A DNA stretch of 64,000 nucleotides. Source: Ketobacter sp. GTDB lineage: Bacteria > Pseudomonadota > Gammaproteobacteria > Pseudomonadales > Ketobacteraceae. Below the pieces are notes generated by a model, which did not search any database, was not told the DNA's origin, and worked only from the letters and a program-made list of their open reading frames with translations. Position 1 is the stretch's first letter, and the number at the start of each line of letters is the position of its first letter. The DNA is taken from contig NZ_RCHN01000013.1 of the NCBI RefSeq assembly GCF_003671495.1, positions 227,552 through 291,551 on the forward strand, given 5' to 3'. The position numbers and the translations under genes were made by a program. Of this stretch, positions 46,513-55,760 are shown one piece after another.

Positions 46513-48204
46513 GTGACCACCTTGCCCAACCTACCCGTACCCAAGCACATCCTGTTCGACTGGCATGGCACCCTGGTGGACACCCAGGACGCCATGATCG
46601 CGGCGCTGGAAGAAATGCTGCCGCAGATGGAAGACCTGCATTTAATCGAACGTCTGCAGCCGGAAGAAAAGTGCCACACCCAGGACGACGTGAAGCTGGT
46701 GCGATACATGCGCCTGTTCCGCCGCCTGCACCCCAAAATTTTGGCGGAGCGGCGGGTGTCGAGAACAGAAATATTCAATGCCATTTTTGGTGCTGACACC
46801 GAAGCCAAACACCTGGCACACCGGGCCTATAATCGCTGCTATCGCAACCACTTCGGCAAAGTAAAGCCCTTTCAGAAAGGCGTGCGGGAATATCTTTCGT
46901 CATTAAAGCGCCTGGGCATTACAGTAGGCGTGGCCACCAATCGCAGCCGTGAGTTTTTTCAACACGAACTGCGCACGGTGGATGACGGGGCCTGGCCCCG
47001 ACTGGTGGATCTTTCCATCTGCGCCGATGACGTCACCTATTACAAACCCGATCCCCAGGTGATTCGTTATGCCCTGGCCCAGATCGACACCTATCCACGA
47101 CCAGAAACCTGGTACATCGGCGACAGTTACCTGGACGTGGTGACCGCGCGGGAAGCCGGTGTCACTGCCCTGTTCTACAACGGCGGCTGCCGCAGCCCGG
47201 AGGAACTAGAGGCGCTGTTTGCCGATGACCCGCGCTATACACCGGATGCCATCATCAACAGCCTGGAAGAACTGATGGATCTGCTGGAGGAAGTCCAGCG
47301 CAATCATCCCGAGGCCTTTGAAAAAATCGTCAGCAAAGCGCGGCCTCCGGCTTTCCCACCACCGGAGCCACCGCCCCAGCACATCGAACCGGACTGGCAC
47401 CCCTCGGTGGCACGGCTGACGCCTCCTGCGATCATCCTGTTCGACTGGCACGCCACCCTGGTGGACACCCTGGACGCCATGTATCGGGCGGTGGATGACA
47501 TGTTGCCGGAGCTGGAGCAGCATGATCTGCTGCATCGCATCGTTGACCCGAAGCAAAGCAAGTCCCCGGACGATGCGAAACTGGTGGAATACGTAAGGGA
47601 CTTTGCCCAGCTCCACCCCAAGATCAAGGCCGACCGCAAGATCTCCCGCACAGACATTTTCGAAGTGCTGTTCGGTGATGACCAGGAGGCAAAGAAGATT
47701 GCCCATAAAATTTTCAACCAGCACTACCGCAATCACTTCGGTACCGTGCTGCCATTTGAACCCAAGGTCCGCAGCGTTTTGTTAAGCCTGAGAGCCCTGG
47801 GCATCAGGCTGGGCGTCATTACCAACCGGGATCGGGAATTCTTTGAGCATGAGATTCAGGCGGTGGAGGAAGGCACCTGGGCAAACCTGTTTGACACCAT
47901 GGTGTGCGGCGACGATACGGTGAACCGCAAACCCCATCCCGATCAGTTGATTGAGTCTGCGGCACAACTGGGGCGCACGCCCGCCACGGACATCTGGTAC
48001 GTGGGGGACAGCACTACCGACATCATCGCCGCCAAAGTCGGCGGCTTCACCGGAGTGTTTTTCAACGGTGCCCAATGGGATCTGAACTGGCTGCACACCA
48101 TTTTTCCGGGCAACGAACGTTACCCTTACAAACCGGATGTGGTGGTCAATGATTTCTCGGAGTTCTGGGCCTTGGTGCTGGCCTGTTTGCGCAGCCACAC
48201 CTGA
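46513..48204 (+). CDS. Tandem HAD-like hydrolase with two DWHxT active-site motifs
   Basis: A 563-residue protein made of two complete HAD units (about 1-275 and 300-563) joined by a Pro-rich linker (PPAFPPPEPPP). Each unit has all four HAD motifs: I ILFDWHGTLVD (Asp16, His18) and ILFDWHATLVD (Asp311, His313); II VATNR and VITNR; III KPDP and KPHP; IV YIGDSYLD and YVGDSTTD. In both, the second Asp of the usual DxDxT, the general acid/base, is replaced by His. Start GTG 46513 follows AGGAG by 5 nt. The substrate is unknown; altered or lost phosphatase chemistry is expected. Confidence 0.85.
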   Translation: MTTLPNLPVPKHILFDWHGTLVDTQDAMIAALEEMLPQMEDLHLIERLQPEEKCHTQDDVKLVRYMRLFRRLHPKILAERRVSRTEIFNAIFGADTEAKHLAHRAYNRCYRNHFGKVKPFQKGVREYLSSLKRLGITVGVATNRSREFFQHELRTVDDGAWPRLVDLSICADDVTYYKPDPQVIRYALAQIDTYPRPETWYIGDSYLDVVTAREAGVTALFYNGGCRSPEELEALFADDPRYTPDAIINSLEELMDLLEEVQRNHPEAFEKIVSKARPPAFPPPEPPPQHIEPDWHPSVARLTPPAIILFDWHATLVDTLDAMYRAVDDMLPELEQHDLLHRIVDPKQSKSPDDAKLVEYVRDFAQLHPKIKADRKISRTDIFEVLFGDDQEAKKIAHKIFNQHYRNHFGTVLPFEPKVRSVLLSLRALGIRLGVITNRDREFFEHEIQAVEEGTWANLFDTMVCGDDTVNRKPHPDQLIESAAQLGRTPATDIWYVGDSTTDIIAAKVGGFTGVFFNGAQWDLNWLHTIFPGNERYPYKPDVVVNDFSEFWALVLACLRSHT

Positions 48205-48232
48205 GTCTGCATCACTGTCTATTCCTACATCA

Positions 48233-49165
48233 TTACGACAGACCGCTGTCACCGCAGGCCACCACCACCTGGTTGCGACCCAGGGCTTTGGCGGTGTACA
48301 GATTATTGTCGGCACTCAGCATCAGGGTATCCAGGGACTGACCCAACTCCGGTAACATGGCGCAACAGCCAATGCTCACGGTCACCACACCGGCTGCATG
48401 ACCGGACGGGTGCGGTATGCCGGCGGATTCCACCCGCCGCCGGATCTGCTCGGCGAGCATGAACAGGTCTGCCTCATCCGCTTCCGGCAACAACACGGCA
48501 AACTCCTCACCGCCGATTCTTGCCACCAGATCCGTCGCCCGGTTCAAACCCTGGTCCAAGATGGCCGCCACTTGCTGCAGGCACGCGTCCCCCATCGGGT
48601 GACCATAGTGATCATTGAACTGTTTGAAGAAATCCACGTCCACCATCATTACAGAAATCGGACGACCGTGACGGGCACAGCGATACCATTCCTGCTCCAA
48701 CGCCGATTCAAAACAGCGCCGATTGGGAATTCGCGTCAAGGCATCGGTTTGTGCCTGGGATTCCAACTGCCTGGTTTTCAGTTGCAATGCCAGATGGTTT
48801 CGAATCCGGGCCCGCAACGTTCCGAATTGAAAGGGCTTGGTGATGTAATCCAGCGCGCCGAGCTGCAGGCCCCTCTCCTCATCCGTGACATCATCCATAC
48901 CGGTGAGAAACAACACGCCCACGTCCCGGGTGCGGGGCGACTGCTGCAGTTGGTGGCAGACTTCGTAGCCATTCATGCCCGGCAGCGTCACATCCAGCAG
49001 CACCAGATCCGGCACCCACTGTGCCAGGATGGCCAAGGCCTCCTCTCCATTATGGGCCGCCCGCACCGTCACGGTTTCGAAGCTTAGCAACTGCAGCAAC
49101 AGTTCAACGCAGGCAGGGTCATCGTCCACCACCAGAATTCTGGGTTTTGTCTCCACTGAGTTCAT
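48233..49165 (-). CDS. Response regulator with GGDEF diguanylate cyclase domain
   Basis: A 310-residue protein: receiver (about 8-125, phosphoacceptor Asp58 in LVLLDVTLPGMNG), short helix, then GGDEF (about 140-305). The active site ARIGGEEFAVLLP is intact and the RATD inhibitory site lies five residues before it, so it should make cyclic-di-GMP under feedback control, as in PleD/WspR-like proteins. ATG 49165 is chosen for its GGGAG site. No kinase is adjacent; the nearest, RegB, belongs to RegA. Confidence 0.95.
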   Translation of the reverse strand: MNSVETKPRILVVDDDPACVELLLQLLSFETVTVRAAHNGEEALAILAQWVPDLVLLDVTLPGMNGYEVCHQLQQSPRTRDVGVLFLTGMDDVTDEERGLQLGALDYITKPFQFGTLRARIRNHLALQLKTRQLESQAQTDALTRIPNRRCFESALEQEWYRCARHGRPISVMMVDVDFFKQFNDHYGHPMGDACLQQVAAILDQGLNRATDLVARIGGEEFAVLLPEADEADLFMLAEQIRRRVESAGIPHPSGHAAGVVTVSIGCCAMLPELGQSLDTLMLSADNNLYTAKALGRNQVVVACGDSGLS

Positions 49166-49267
49166 CAGGCATCTCCCGGCTGTCATGCAGAGGCGGAACA
49201 GGTGTGTCAATGTCTCTGCTTGCTATTCGCTATTAAATATTCGTGCCAGCTTGTGGAACCCCGTAAC

Positions 49268-49290
49268 AGGCGGGCCAGAGCCGCCTTTTT
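49268..49290 (+). terminator. Plus-strand intrinsic terminator-like hairpin
   Basis: AGGCGG-N7-CCGCCT followed by TTTTTATT on the plus strand. Both neighbouring genes are on the minus strand; the nearest plus-strand gene ends 1.06 kb upstream, so it would end antisense transcription over the GGDEF gene. Confidence 0.45.
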
Positions 49291-49350
49291 ATTCCCCCCG
49301 GAGACATCCGCTTGTAGTTTGGAAAAGGATTTTGTAAATACGGGAAAGGA

Positions 49351-49935
49351 TTATTTGGCAGCCGGACGTTTTTGCAGTTTACGTTGCAGGGTACGGCGAT
49401 GCATATTCAGTGCGCGGGCGGTGGCCGAGATATTACCGTCATGATCCATGAGGACTTTTTGCAGGTGCTCCCACTCCAACCGCTCCACACTCAGCGGTGT
49501 GTCTTCCATGGTGACGGTGGCTGCGTCCCCATCGCTGTCAAACAGGGCCATCACCTCAGTGCTGTTCACCGGCTTGCACAGGTAATTGTCGGCACCCTGC
49601 TTGATGGCTTCCACGGCGGTGGCAATACTGGCATAAGCCGTCAGCATCACCACGCGCTGATCGCGCCACTGGCGTTTGATTTCCTGCAGCAATGCCAGAC
49701 CGCTTTCCCCCGCCAGATTCAGGTCCAGCAACACCAGATCGTAATACTCACGCTGCAAGTGGTCGATTGCATCAACGCCGGTCTCAACCGCGTGCACCTG
49801 CAGGCCTTTACGCTGCAGGGAACGGCAGAGCGTCTGCAGGAATACCGGATCGTCATCCACCAACAGCACACTGTAGGCTTGTTGCGCTGCTTGTTGTGCT
49901 GCTTGTTGCGATCGTTGCTGCGACGTTGCTTCCAA
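49351..49935 (-). CDS. regA: RegA/PrrA-type redox response regulator
   Basis: A 194-residue response regulator of the RegB/RegA (PrrBA, ActSR, RoxSR) global redox system. A Gln/Ala repeat leads into the receiver (about 22-135; Asp71 in LVLLDLNLAGESG). The C-terminal Fis-type helix-turn-helix NISATARALNMHRRTLQRKLQKR is the RegA signature. The start is a TTG at 49935 with GAGG 7 nt upstream; no better start was found before the receiver. The cognate sensor RegB lies 39 nt upstream. Targets in other bacteria include respiration, redox balance and nitrogen genes. Confidence 0.94.
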   Translation of the reverse strand: MEATSQQRSQQAAQQAAQQAYSVLLVDDDPVFLQTLCRSLQRKGLQVHAVETGVDAIDHLQREYYDLVLLDLNLAGESGLALLQEIKRQWRDQRVVMLTAYASIATAVEAIKQGADNYLCKPVNSTEVMALFDSDGDAATVTMEDTPLSVERLEWEHLQKVLMDHDGNISATARALNMHRRTLQRKLQKRPAAK

Positions 49936-49974
49936 AGCTCGACCTCAATCTTCGTTTGTTATTGTCGGTTAATC

Positions 49975-51282
49975 TCAACTGCCCAGCAGCGGCAGATGCA
50001 CACGGATGATGGTACCCGGTTTCTGACTATCCTGTTCAGTGCTTTGCTCACGGGTGTGCAAACTCAATGTGCCACCCAGACGTTCCACCGTAGCGTGGGA
50101 CAGAAACAACCCCAAGCCCATGCCATCCTTACGGCTGGACACCACCGGCTGCCCCAATTGTTGTTGGATGCGCTGGGGAATCCCCGGCCCGATGTCTTCG
50201 ATTTCCAGCCGCAGCTGAGCGCCCTCCACCATCGCTCGCAACACAGGGCAATGATCACCGGCCCGTACCGCATTATCCAACAGGTTGAGCAATGCCTGCT
50301 CCAGGGTTCCATCGGCCATGACACTGCCGGCAATATCGGGATTCATCACCTTCAGCGCAAAGCGGGGATGCAGCAGATTGAATTGTTCCCGCACCTGCTG
50401 CAACAGCGCCTTCACGGCGATCGGTTGCGGCACATTGTGACGCAAATGCTCTGCCCGCTGCATCATTTCCTGAAGAATGGTCTTGCACAGCTGGATTTGC
50501 TGCGCCATCAATTCCCGATCCTGGGCCCACTCCGGCCGCCCCTGCACCAGTTCCCTGAAATCATCCACCAATACCGACAGGGTGGACAGGGGTGTGCCCA
50601 TCTTGTGGGCGGAACTGGCGGCGAAGGTGGCCAGTGCCACCAGCTGCTCATCCTGCAGCATCTTTTCCCGCTGGCGGGCAATCAGGTGCTGCTGCTGGCG
50701 CACCGAACCCGCCAGGGGAATCACCAGCAGGCAGATCAACAGTGCCGAGATGGCAAAGGTCAACCACATACCCAGCAAGTGCAGCTGCATAAACCCCTGG
50801 TGATTATCGGCGGTGTGCCCGCCAGCATGATGAACAGGGCCCGGATCAGGCTGCGACAGGGGCTGGTAGTAGTGCGTCAGCAGGGTGTACAGCAAGACCA
50901 CCACCAGTGCCAGCAGCAGCGTCTGCCAGGGCCGCAAACTCACCGCACTCAACGCCAGGGGCAGCAGCAGAAGGGAAATCACCGGATTGGTGTGACCGCC
51001 ACTGGCAAACAGATACAGCGCCAGATTGAACATGGAAACCAGCAGGATCACCAGAAAGGCCATCCCGGTGGTGGACTGCAGCTGCGCTGAGAAAAGGGTA
51101 CACAGCCCGGTCAGCAGCAGCTGCCCCGCCACGGCACTCCAGAGGATGGCAGCAGGCAATTGAAAGCCCTGCAGGCCCATCAGCCACGCCGCCAGGGTCA
51201 TGATCAGTGTGAGGGCACCGTTATACCACAGCAGGTAACGGGCGCCGCTGCCCGGTAACGGGCTGGTTGGCAGCTGCATCAT
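49975..51282 (-). CDS. regB: RegB/PrrB-type redox sensor histidine kinase
   Basis: A 435-residue inner-membrane kinase with six hydrophobic segments in the first 190 residues. The loop ASGGHTNPVISLLLLPL carries the GGxxNP motif associated with quinone sensing in RegB. The H box is FAASSAHKMGTPLSTLSV, followed by LLDNAVRAG (N box), DIGPGIP and DGMGLGLFLSHATVERLGG. The phosphoacceptor context AHxxGTPL is characteristic of RegB. It is co-transcribed with regA 39 nt downstream. Confidence 0.94.
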   Translation of the reverse strand: MMQLPTSPLPGSGARYLLWYNGALTLIMTLAAWLMGLQGFQLPAAILWSAVAGQLLLTGLCTLFSAQLQSTTGMAFLVILLVSMFNLALYLFASGGHTNPVISLLLLPLALSAVSLRPWQTLLLALVVVLLYTLLTHYYQPLSQPDPGPVHHAGGHTADNHQGFMQLHLLGMWLTFAISALLICLLVIPLAGSVRQQQHLIARQREKMLQDEQLVALATFAASSAHKMGTPLSTLSVLVDDFRELVQGRPEWAQDRELMAQQIQLCKTILQEMMQRAEHLRHNVPQPIAVKALLQQVREQFNLLHPRFALKVMNPDIAGSVMADGTLEQALLNLLDNAVRAGDHCPVLRAMVEGAQLRLEIEDIGPGIPQRIQQQLGQPVVSSRKDGMGLGLFLSHATVERLGGTLSLHTREQSTEQDSQKPGTIIRVHLPLLGS

Positions 51283-51352
51283 TTTTCGTTGCTTGCTCCA
51301 CTAATGGCGCCGGGCTGGAATCCCGTGCTGTAGGGAGTATATCAAGCTGGGC

Positions 51353-52909
51353 TTAATCCACCACTGGGACCAGGTAGCGAGGATCTTCAATCACGTTGAC
51401 TTCCACCAGGTTGCCGGCTTTTTTCAGCAATTGCTTGCAGTCAGCGCTCAGGTGCAACAGGTGCAGGGTCTTGCCGGACTTCAGGTAACGCTCCGCCAGG
51501 GTGTCGATGGCTTCCAGGCCGGAATGGTCACAGACTTTCGACGCCGCGAAATCAATGATGACGTCGTTCTTATCCTCCGCCACCGAGAACTGGGTAAGGA
51601 ACGCGGTGGTGGAACCGAAGAACAACGGGCCACTGACCCGATAATACTGGGATGTACCGTGTTCCTCCCGCTGCACCCGGATTTGCTTGGCGTTGTTCCA
51701 GGCGAAGACCAGGGCCGACACGATGACCCCCACCACCACAGCCATCGCCAGGTCGGTGACCACGGTCACCGCCGACACCAGCACCAGCACAAAGGCATCG
51801 CTGCGGGGAATCTTGTTGATGATGCGGAAGCTGCTCCATTCAAAGGTGCCCAGCACCACCATGAACATCACGCCCACGAGCGCCGCCAGGGGAATTTTCT
51901 CGATCCAGGCAGATCCCACCAGAATGAACGCCAGCAGACTGAGGGCAGCCACAATGCCGGACAGGCGACCGCGCCCTCCGGAATTCACGTTAATCATGCT
52001 CTGGCCAATCATGGCGCAACCGCCCATGCCACCGAACAGGCCGGTTACGGTATTGGCCAGGCCCTGGCCCACACACTCCCGGTTGCCGTTGCCGTGGGTC
52101 TGGGTGATCTCATCCACCAGGCGCAGGGTAAGCAGGGATTCAATCAGGCCGATGGCCGCCAGAATAATGGAATAAGGCAGAATGATGCGCAGGGTTTCCA
52201 GGTTGAACGGCACCGTGGGAATATGGAACTGCGGCAGGCCTCCGGCGATACCGGCCACATCCCCCACCACCCGGGTGTCCAGGCCAAAGCCGATCACCAA
52301 CCCGCTCACCACCAGAATGGCGGCCAGGGACGAGGGAATGGCCCGGGTCAATTTCGGCAGGAAGAAGATAATGCCCATGGTGAGGGCCACCAGCCCCAGC
52401 ATGCGTGCCAGATCTCCGGTTTCCAGCCAGGCCACGTCCACCACACTGCCCTGCAGGGCCGTACCCTGCAGCCAGCCGGTTTCACCGGCCACCCCGAACT
52501 GGCTGAGCTGGGCCAGGAAAATCACAATGGCCAGGCCGTTGACGAACCCCAGCATCACCGGATGCGGCACCATGCGTATGAACTTGCCCAATTTCAGCAC
52601 GCCGGCGGTCATTTGTAGCAAACCCATCAACACCACGGTGGCGAACAGGTATTCCACCCCGTGCTGCGCCACCAGGGCCACCATCACCACCGCCAGGGCG
52701 CCGGTGGCACCGGAAATCATCCCCGGCCGGCCGCCAAATACGGCCGTGATCAAGCCCACCATAAACGCCGCATACAGACCCACCAGCGGTTCCACACCGG
52801 CCACAAAGGCAAACGCCACGGCTTCCGGCACCAGCGCCAGGGCGACGGTAAACCCGGACAGCACATCATTTTTCACACTCTGGACAGTGTTTGCCTTCAA
52901 TTCAAACAT
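51353..52909 (-). CDS. SulP/SLC26 family anion transporter with STAS domain
   Basis: A 518-residue membrane protein: about 12-14 hydrophobic segments ([41 protein letters not shown] at the start) followed by a C-terminal STAS domain (about 415-515, [31 protein letters not shown]). SLC26 proteins carry sulfate, bicarbonate, chloride or dicarboxylates; the sequence does not settle which. The gene appears monocistronic, and no sulfate-assimilation or carbonic-anhydrase gene is adjacent. Confidence 0.94.
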   Translation of the reverse strand: MFELKANTVQSVKNDVLSGFTVALALVPEAVAFAFVAGVEPLVGLYAAFMVGLITAVFGGRPGMISGATGALAVVMVALVAQHGVEYLFATVVLMGLLQMTAGVLKLGKFIRMVPHPVMLGFVNGLAIVIFLAQLSQFGVAGETGWLQGTALQGSVVDVAWLETGDLARMLGLVALTMGIIFFLPKLTRAIPSSLAAILVVSGLVIGFGLDTRVVGDVAGIAGGLPQFHIPTVPFNLETLRIILPYSIILAAIGLIESLLTLRLVDEITQTHGNGNRECVGQGLANTVTGLFGGMGGCAMIGQSMINVNSGGRGRLSGIVAALSLLAFILVGSAWIEKIPLAALVGVMFMVVLGTFEWSSFRIINKIPRSDAFVLVLVSAVTVVTDLAMAVVVGVIVSALVFAWNNAKQIRVQREEHGTSQYYRVSGPLFFGSTTAFLTQFSVAEDKNDVIIDFAASKVCDHSGLEAIDTLAERYLKSGKTLHLLHLSADCKQLLKKAGNLVEVNVIEDPRYLVPVVD

Positions 52910-53134
52910 AGTGCTCTCTCAACTACAGCTCTCATACTTCGGGAGACAATGGGGCCACGCAATACCCTGTGTATTAACCTGTGCAATTACCAAGCCTACA
53001 CATGAATTGTTGTTATTCTGGGAGGGTCCGGGTGGGGTGCTCCGGGTGAGGTGGTATGGTTACCACGCAAGGTCGCGCATGGTAACCGCAAGCGAAAATG
53101 AAATCAAATTGACAGCCTGGCCGGTTGCGAAACG

Positions 53135-54721
53135 CTAAAAACCGTAACCGACCTGAAACCAATAGTCACACGCCCCCTGCCGAAAATCGTCACGGTTTTC
53201 CGCATCGCCCTGGATCACCAGGTAGTTGTTGCGGGCCGGATCAAAGGGCTCCCAATAGGGCACCCCTTCCCCATTGGGGTTGCCGTTGCGGGCAAAGTTA
53301 CCCCAGGCCTGCTGGAACAGATCCCTGACCCGGCGGTCGGAGTCGCTGACCAGCGCACTCAGCAGAGGAAATTCAAATAGATAGCCGATATCCGCCGTAT
53401 GGAATACCCCCAGCTCCGGCGCATTGCGCTTGAAGCCCAGAGACACCACCTCCATCACCACGCTGAATACGTTCTGCTCCAGGGAATACAGCCAAACATT
53501 ATTGTGGCTACTGTATACCCGGGCCATATTCAGGGTGGGGCACTTCATGATGAGGTCGCCCCGCACCTGGGCGTGGGCGGCGCCCGCGTTGGCGTAGTCC
53601 GTCAGGGGATAGCGCTCGGTAATGGCCTGCCCCTGCCCCGGATAACGTTGTTCCATCAGCTCGGCATAACCCTCTGCGTCGTCCGGGTGGGCCAGAAACC
53701 CGGCAAACAGGCTGCCTTCATCCAGGTTGGTGCCTAACAGAATGGGAATCTCCCCCTGGCGCTGGGCAACCAGCTCGATGGGGCTAGCGGGGAACAGATC
53801 GCCATCCACCACCAGTCCCGGCCGGTACGGCCACTCATCCAGGGTCCAAACGAAGGAGGTGAAGAGATCGTACTTTTTGGCCCGGCGGATGTCCTCGATG
53901 GGCAGGTCACGGGCGCACTGCAACGGCTCCGGCGACGCCAGGCAGCCCAACTCCTGCAACAGGTCCTGACCAATCTGCTGGGCCTGTTCCAGGCTCATAA
54001 TGCCCAGGGTGTCGCAGGCTCCGCTTTGCATGATGGCCTTGTGCAACAGGGGTTCCGGGGATTGGGTCTTGGGTGTGGCCAACAGCGCGCAGGTGTTGGT
54101 GGAACCGGCGGACTCACCAAATACCGTCACATTGCCGGGATCACCCCCGAACTGACGGATCTCCGTGTGCACCCACTGCAGGGCCGCCACCAGATCCTTG
54201 ATGGCCTGGTTGCCGGACAGCGCCTCGCCGCTGCCCAAGGCCGGCAATGCAAAAAAGCCGGAGATCAGCAAACGGTAATTGGCACTCACCACAATCACGT
54301 TCTGGGCCTGGGCCAATTTGCGGCCATCGTATTGCAGCTCGTTACTGGAACCCGCCGCCTGGGCACCACCGTGGACCCAGAACATCACCGGATGGGGGCC
54401 TTCCCCCTCCGGCACCCAGATGTTCAGGGTCAGACAATCCTCACTGGGGGAAAAGGCCGGAATACCAGTGGCCCACTGGGTACAGGCATGACCTTTGTAC
54501 TTGGCGTCGCGCACCCCATCCCAGGCTGCTGGTGGTTGCGGATCGGCCCAGCGCAGCTCGCCCAGGGGCGGCGCGGCATAGGGAATCCCCAGGTATTCTT
54601 TGACGGTGCCATCCCATTTGCCCTCCACCACACCATAGGAGGTGGCCACCTTCGGATCAGCACCGCACCCGACCAACAGAATGACTGATAAACCCCACAA
54701 CCAACAGAGTCTGAACTGCAC
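53135..54721 (-). CDS. Type-B carboxylesterase lipoprotein
   Basis: A 528-residue alpha/beta hydrolase of the carboxylesterase/lipase type-B family. It starts with a lipoprotein signal (lipobox LLVGC, Cys19), then GIPYAAPPLGELRW, the oxyanion segment VMFWVHGGAQ, SEDCLTLNIWVPEG and the nucleophile elbow FGESAGS (Ser204). The acidic residue lies near NLDEGSLF and the catalytic His near GVFHTADIGYLF. GTG 54721 is chosen because GGGGG precedes it and the signal peptide begins there. It should be anchored to an envelope membrane. The natural ester is unknown. Confidence 0.9.
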   Translation of the reverse strand: MQFRLCWLWGLSVILLVGCGADPKVATSYGVVEGKWDGTVKEYLGIPYAAPPLGELRWADPQPPAAWDGVRDAKYKGHACTQWATGIPAFSPSEDCLTLNIWVPEGEGPHPVMFWVHGGAQAAGSSNELQYDGRKLAQAQNVIVVSANYRLLISGFFALPALGSGEALSGNQAIKDLVAALQWVHTEIRQFGGDPGNVTVFGESAGSTNTCALLATPKTQSPEPLLHKAIMQSGACDTLGIMSLEQAQQIGQDLLQELGCLASPEPLQCARDLPIEDIRRAKKYDLFTSFVWTLDEWPYRPGLVVDGDLFPASPIELVAQRQGEIPILLGTNLDEGSLFAGFLAHPDDAEGYAELMEQRYPGQGQAITERYPLTDYANAGAAHAQVRGDLIMKCPTLNMARVYSSHNNVWLYSLEQNVFSVVMEVVSLGFKRNAPELGVFHTADIGYLFEFPLLSALVSDSDRRVRDLFQQAWGNFARNGNPNGEGVPYWEPFDPARNNYLVIQGDAENRDDFRQGACDYWFQVGYGF

Positions 54722-54836
54722 AGGAACCCCCACCCGGTATATCACCGTTCATTATAATGAAGCGGATCATAGCGGGCGCGGGGTGGGGGATATTGTACGA
54801 AGGGGCCGAATGCGTTTTGGTTGCTCTTGGGGCCGG

Positions 54837-55760
54837 TCACCCCAAACGACCGGCCTCACTCAACAAGCGAATGGCGACCGACGCCGCCGCCGTGCGGTTC
54901 TCCACACCCAGCTTTTTGAACACCTGCTCCAGGTGTTTGTTTACCGTGCGTGGGCTCATGTCCAGGATCTGGGCAATCTCCCGATTGGTTTTACCGTGGG
55001 CAATCCACAGTAACACCTCGGCCTCCCGCTCCGTGAGGGCAAAGGTTTTCTTCAACACATCCTCATCGGAACCGCCGTCTTCTTCAAACAGACGGAACAG
55101 ATGCTCGTTGGCACTGACCTCCCCCAGATATTTGCACTGCAGTTTTTTCAGCGGCGCATCCAGGGACAGTTTATGACCCTGTTCCGGCGTGCGATCCAGC
55201 CACGAGCGCAACAACGGCGCCAGCATGGTTTCCAGCCACTTGCTGTCCGCCAGGGCCGCTTCGAACAGGGCAAACACCTGGGGCGTGGCCCACAACATCT
55301 GCCCCACGGAGTCCGTGGTGAAAATATTCTGCCCGGCATTATCCAGCGCCACCCGCGCGCTTTGGGTCATGCGGGCATTGGCCAGGTGCACCCGCATGCG
55401 GGCCACCAGCTCCTGAGGATTAATGGGTTTGGAAATATAATCCACGCCGCCGGCTTCCAGCCCCATCACAATGTGCTCCGTATCGCTGAGCCCGGTCATG
55501 AAAATAATCGGCGTGTTTTTCAGGCCCGCATTCTGTTTCATGCGGCGGCAGGTTTCAAAGCCGTCGATGTTGGGCATGATGGCATCCAGCAGAATGATAT
55601 CCGGCGTCATCTTGCTGGCAATGTTGATGGCCTGCTCGCCGTCCAGTGCAATCAGCACCGTCAGCCCTTCTTCATCCAATGCCTGGCTTAACATGCCCAA
55701 TGTTTCTGCGGAATCATCCACCACCAACACCACATCGGATTTACGGTCTTCGGCCATCAT
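54837..55760 (-). CDS. Response regulator, REC plus LuxR-type HTH
   Basis: A 307-residue regulator. The receiver (about 8-128) has Asp59 in DIILLDAIMPNIDG; a 100-residue central region of unknown fold follows; the C-terminal LuxR-type HTH (about 238-300) reads LTEREAEVLLWIAHGKTNREIAQILDMSPRTVNKHLEQVFKKLGVENR. Its ATG overlaps the stop of the permease-kinase gene by 4 nt (ATGA), so the two are translationally coupled and almost certainly partners. The amide/nitrogen genes next door are its likely targets. Confidence 0.94.
   Translation of the reverse strand: MMAEDRKSDVVLVVDDSAETLGMLSQALDEEGLTVLIALDGEQAINIASKMTPDIILLDAIMPNIDGFETCRRMKQNAGLKNTPIIFMTGLSDTEHIVMGLEAGGVDYISKPINPQELVARMRVHLANARMTQSARVALDNAGQNIFTTDSVGQMLWATPQVFALFEAALADSKWLETMLAPLLRSWLDRTPEQGHKLSLDAPLKKLQCKYLGEVSANEHLFRLFEEDGGSDEDVLKKTFALTEREAEVLLWIAHGKTNREIAQILDMSPRTVNKHLEQVFKKLGVENRTAAASVAIRLLSEAGRLG

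Noticed and set aside
53050..53090. GGTTACC/GGTAACC inverted repeats between the SulP and carboxylesterase genes
   Set aside because: Short, overlapping palindromes with no clear relation to either gene start; not strong enough to call a site.
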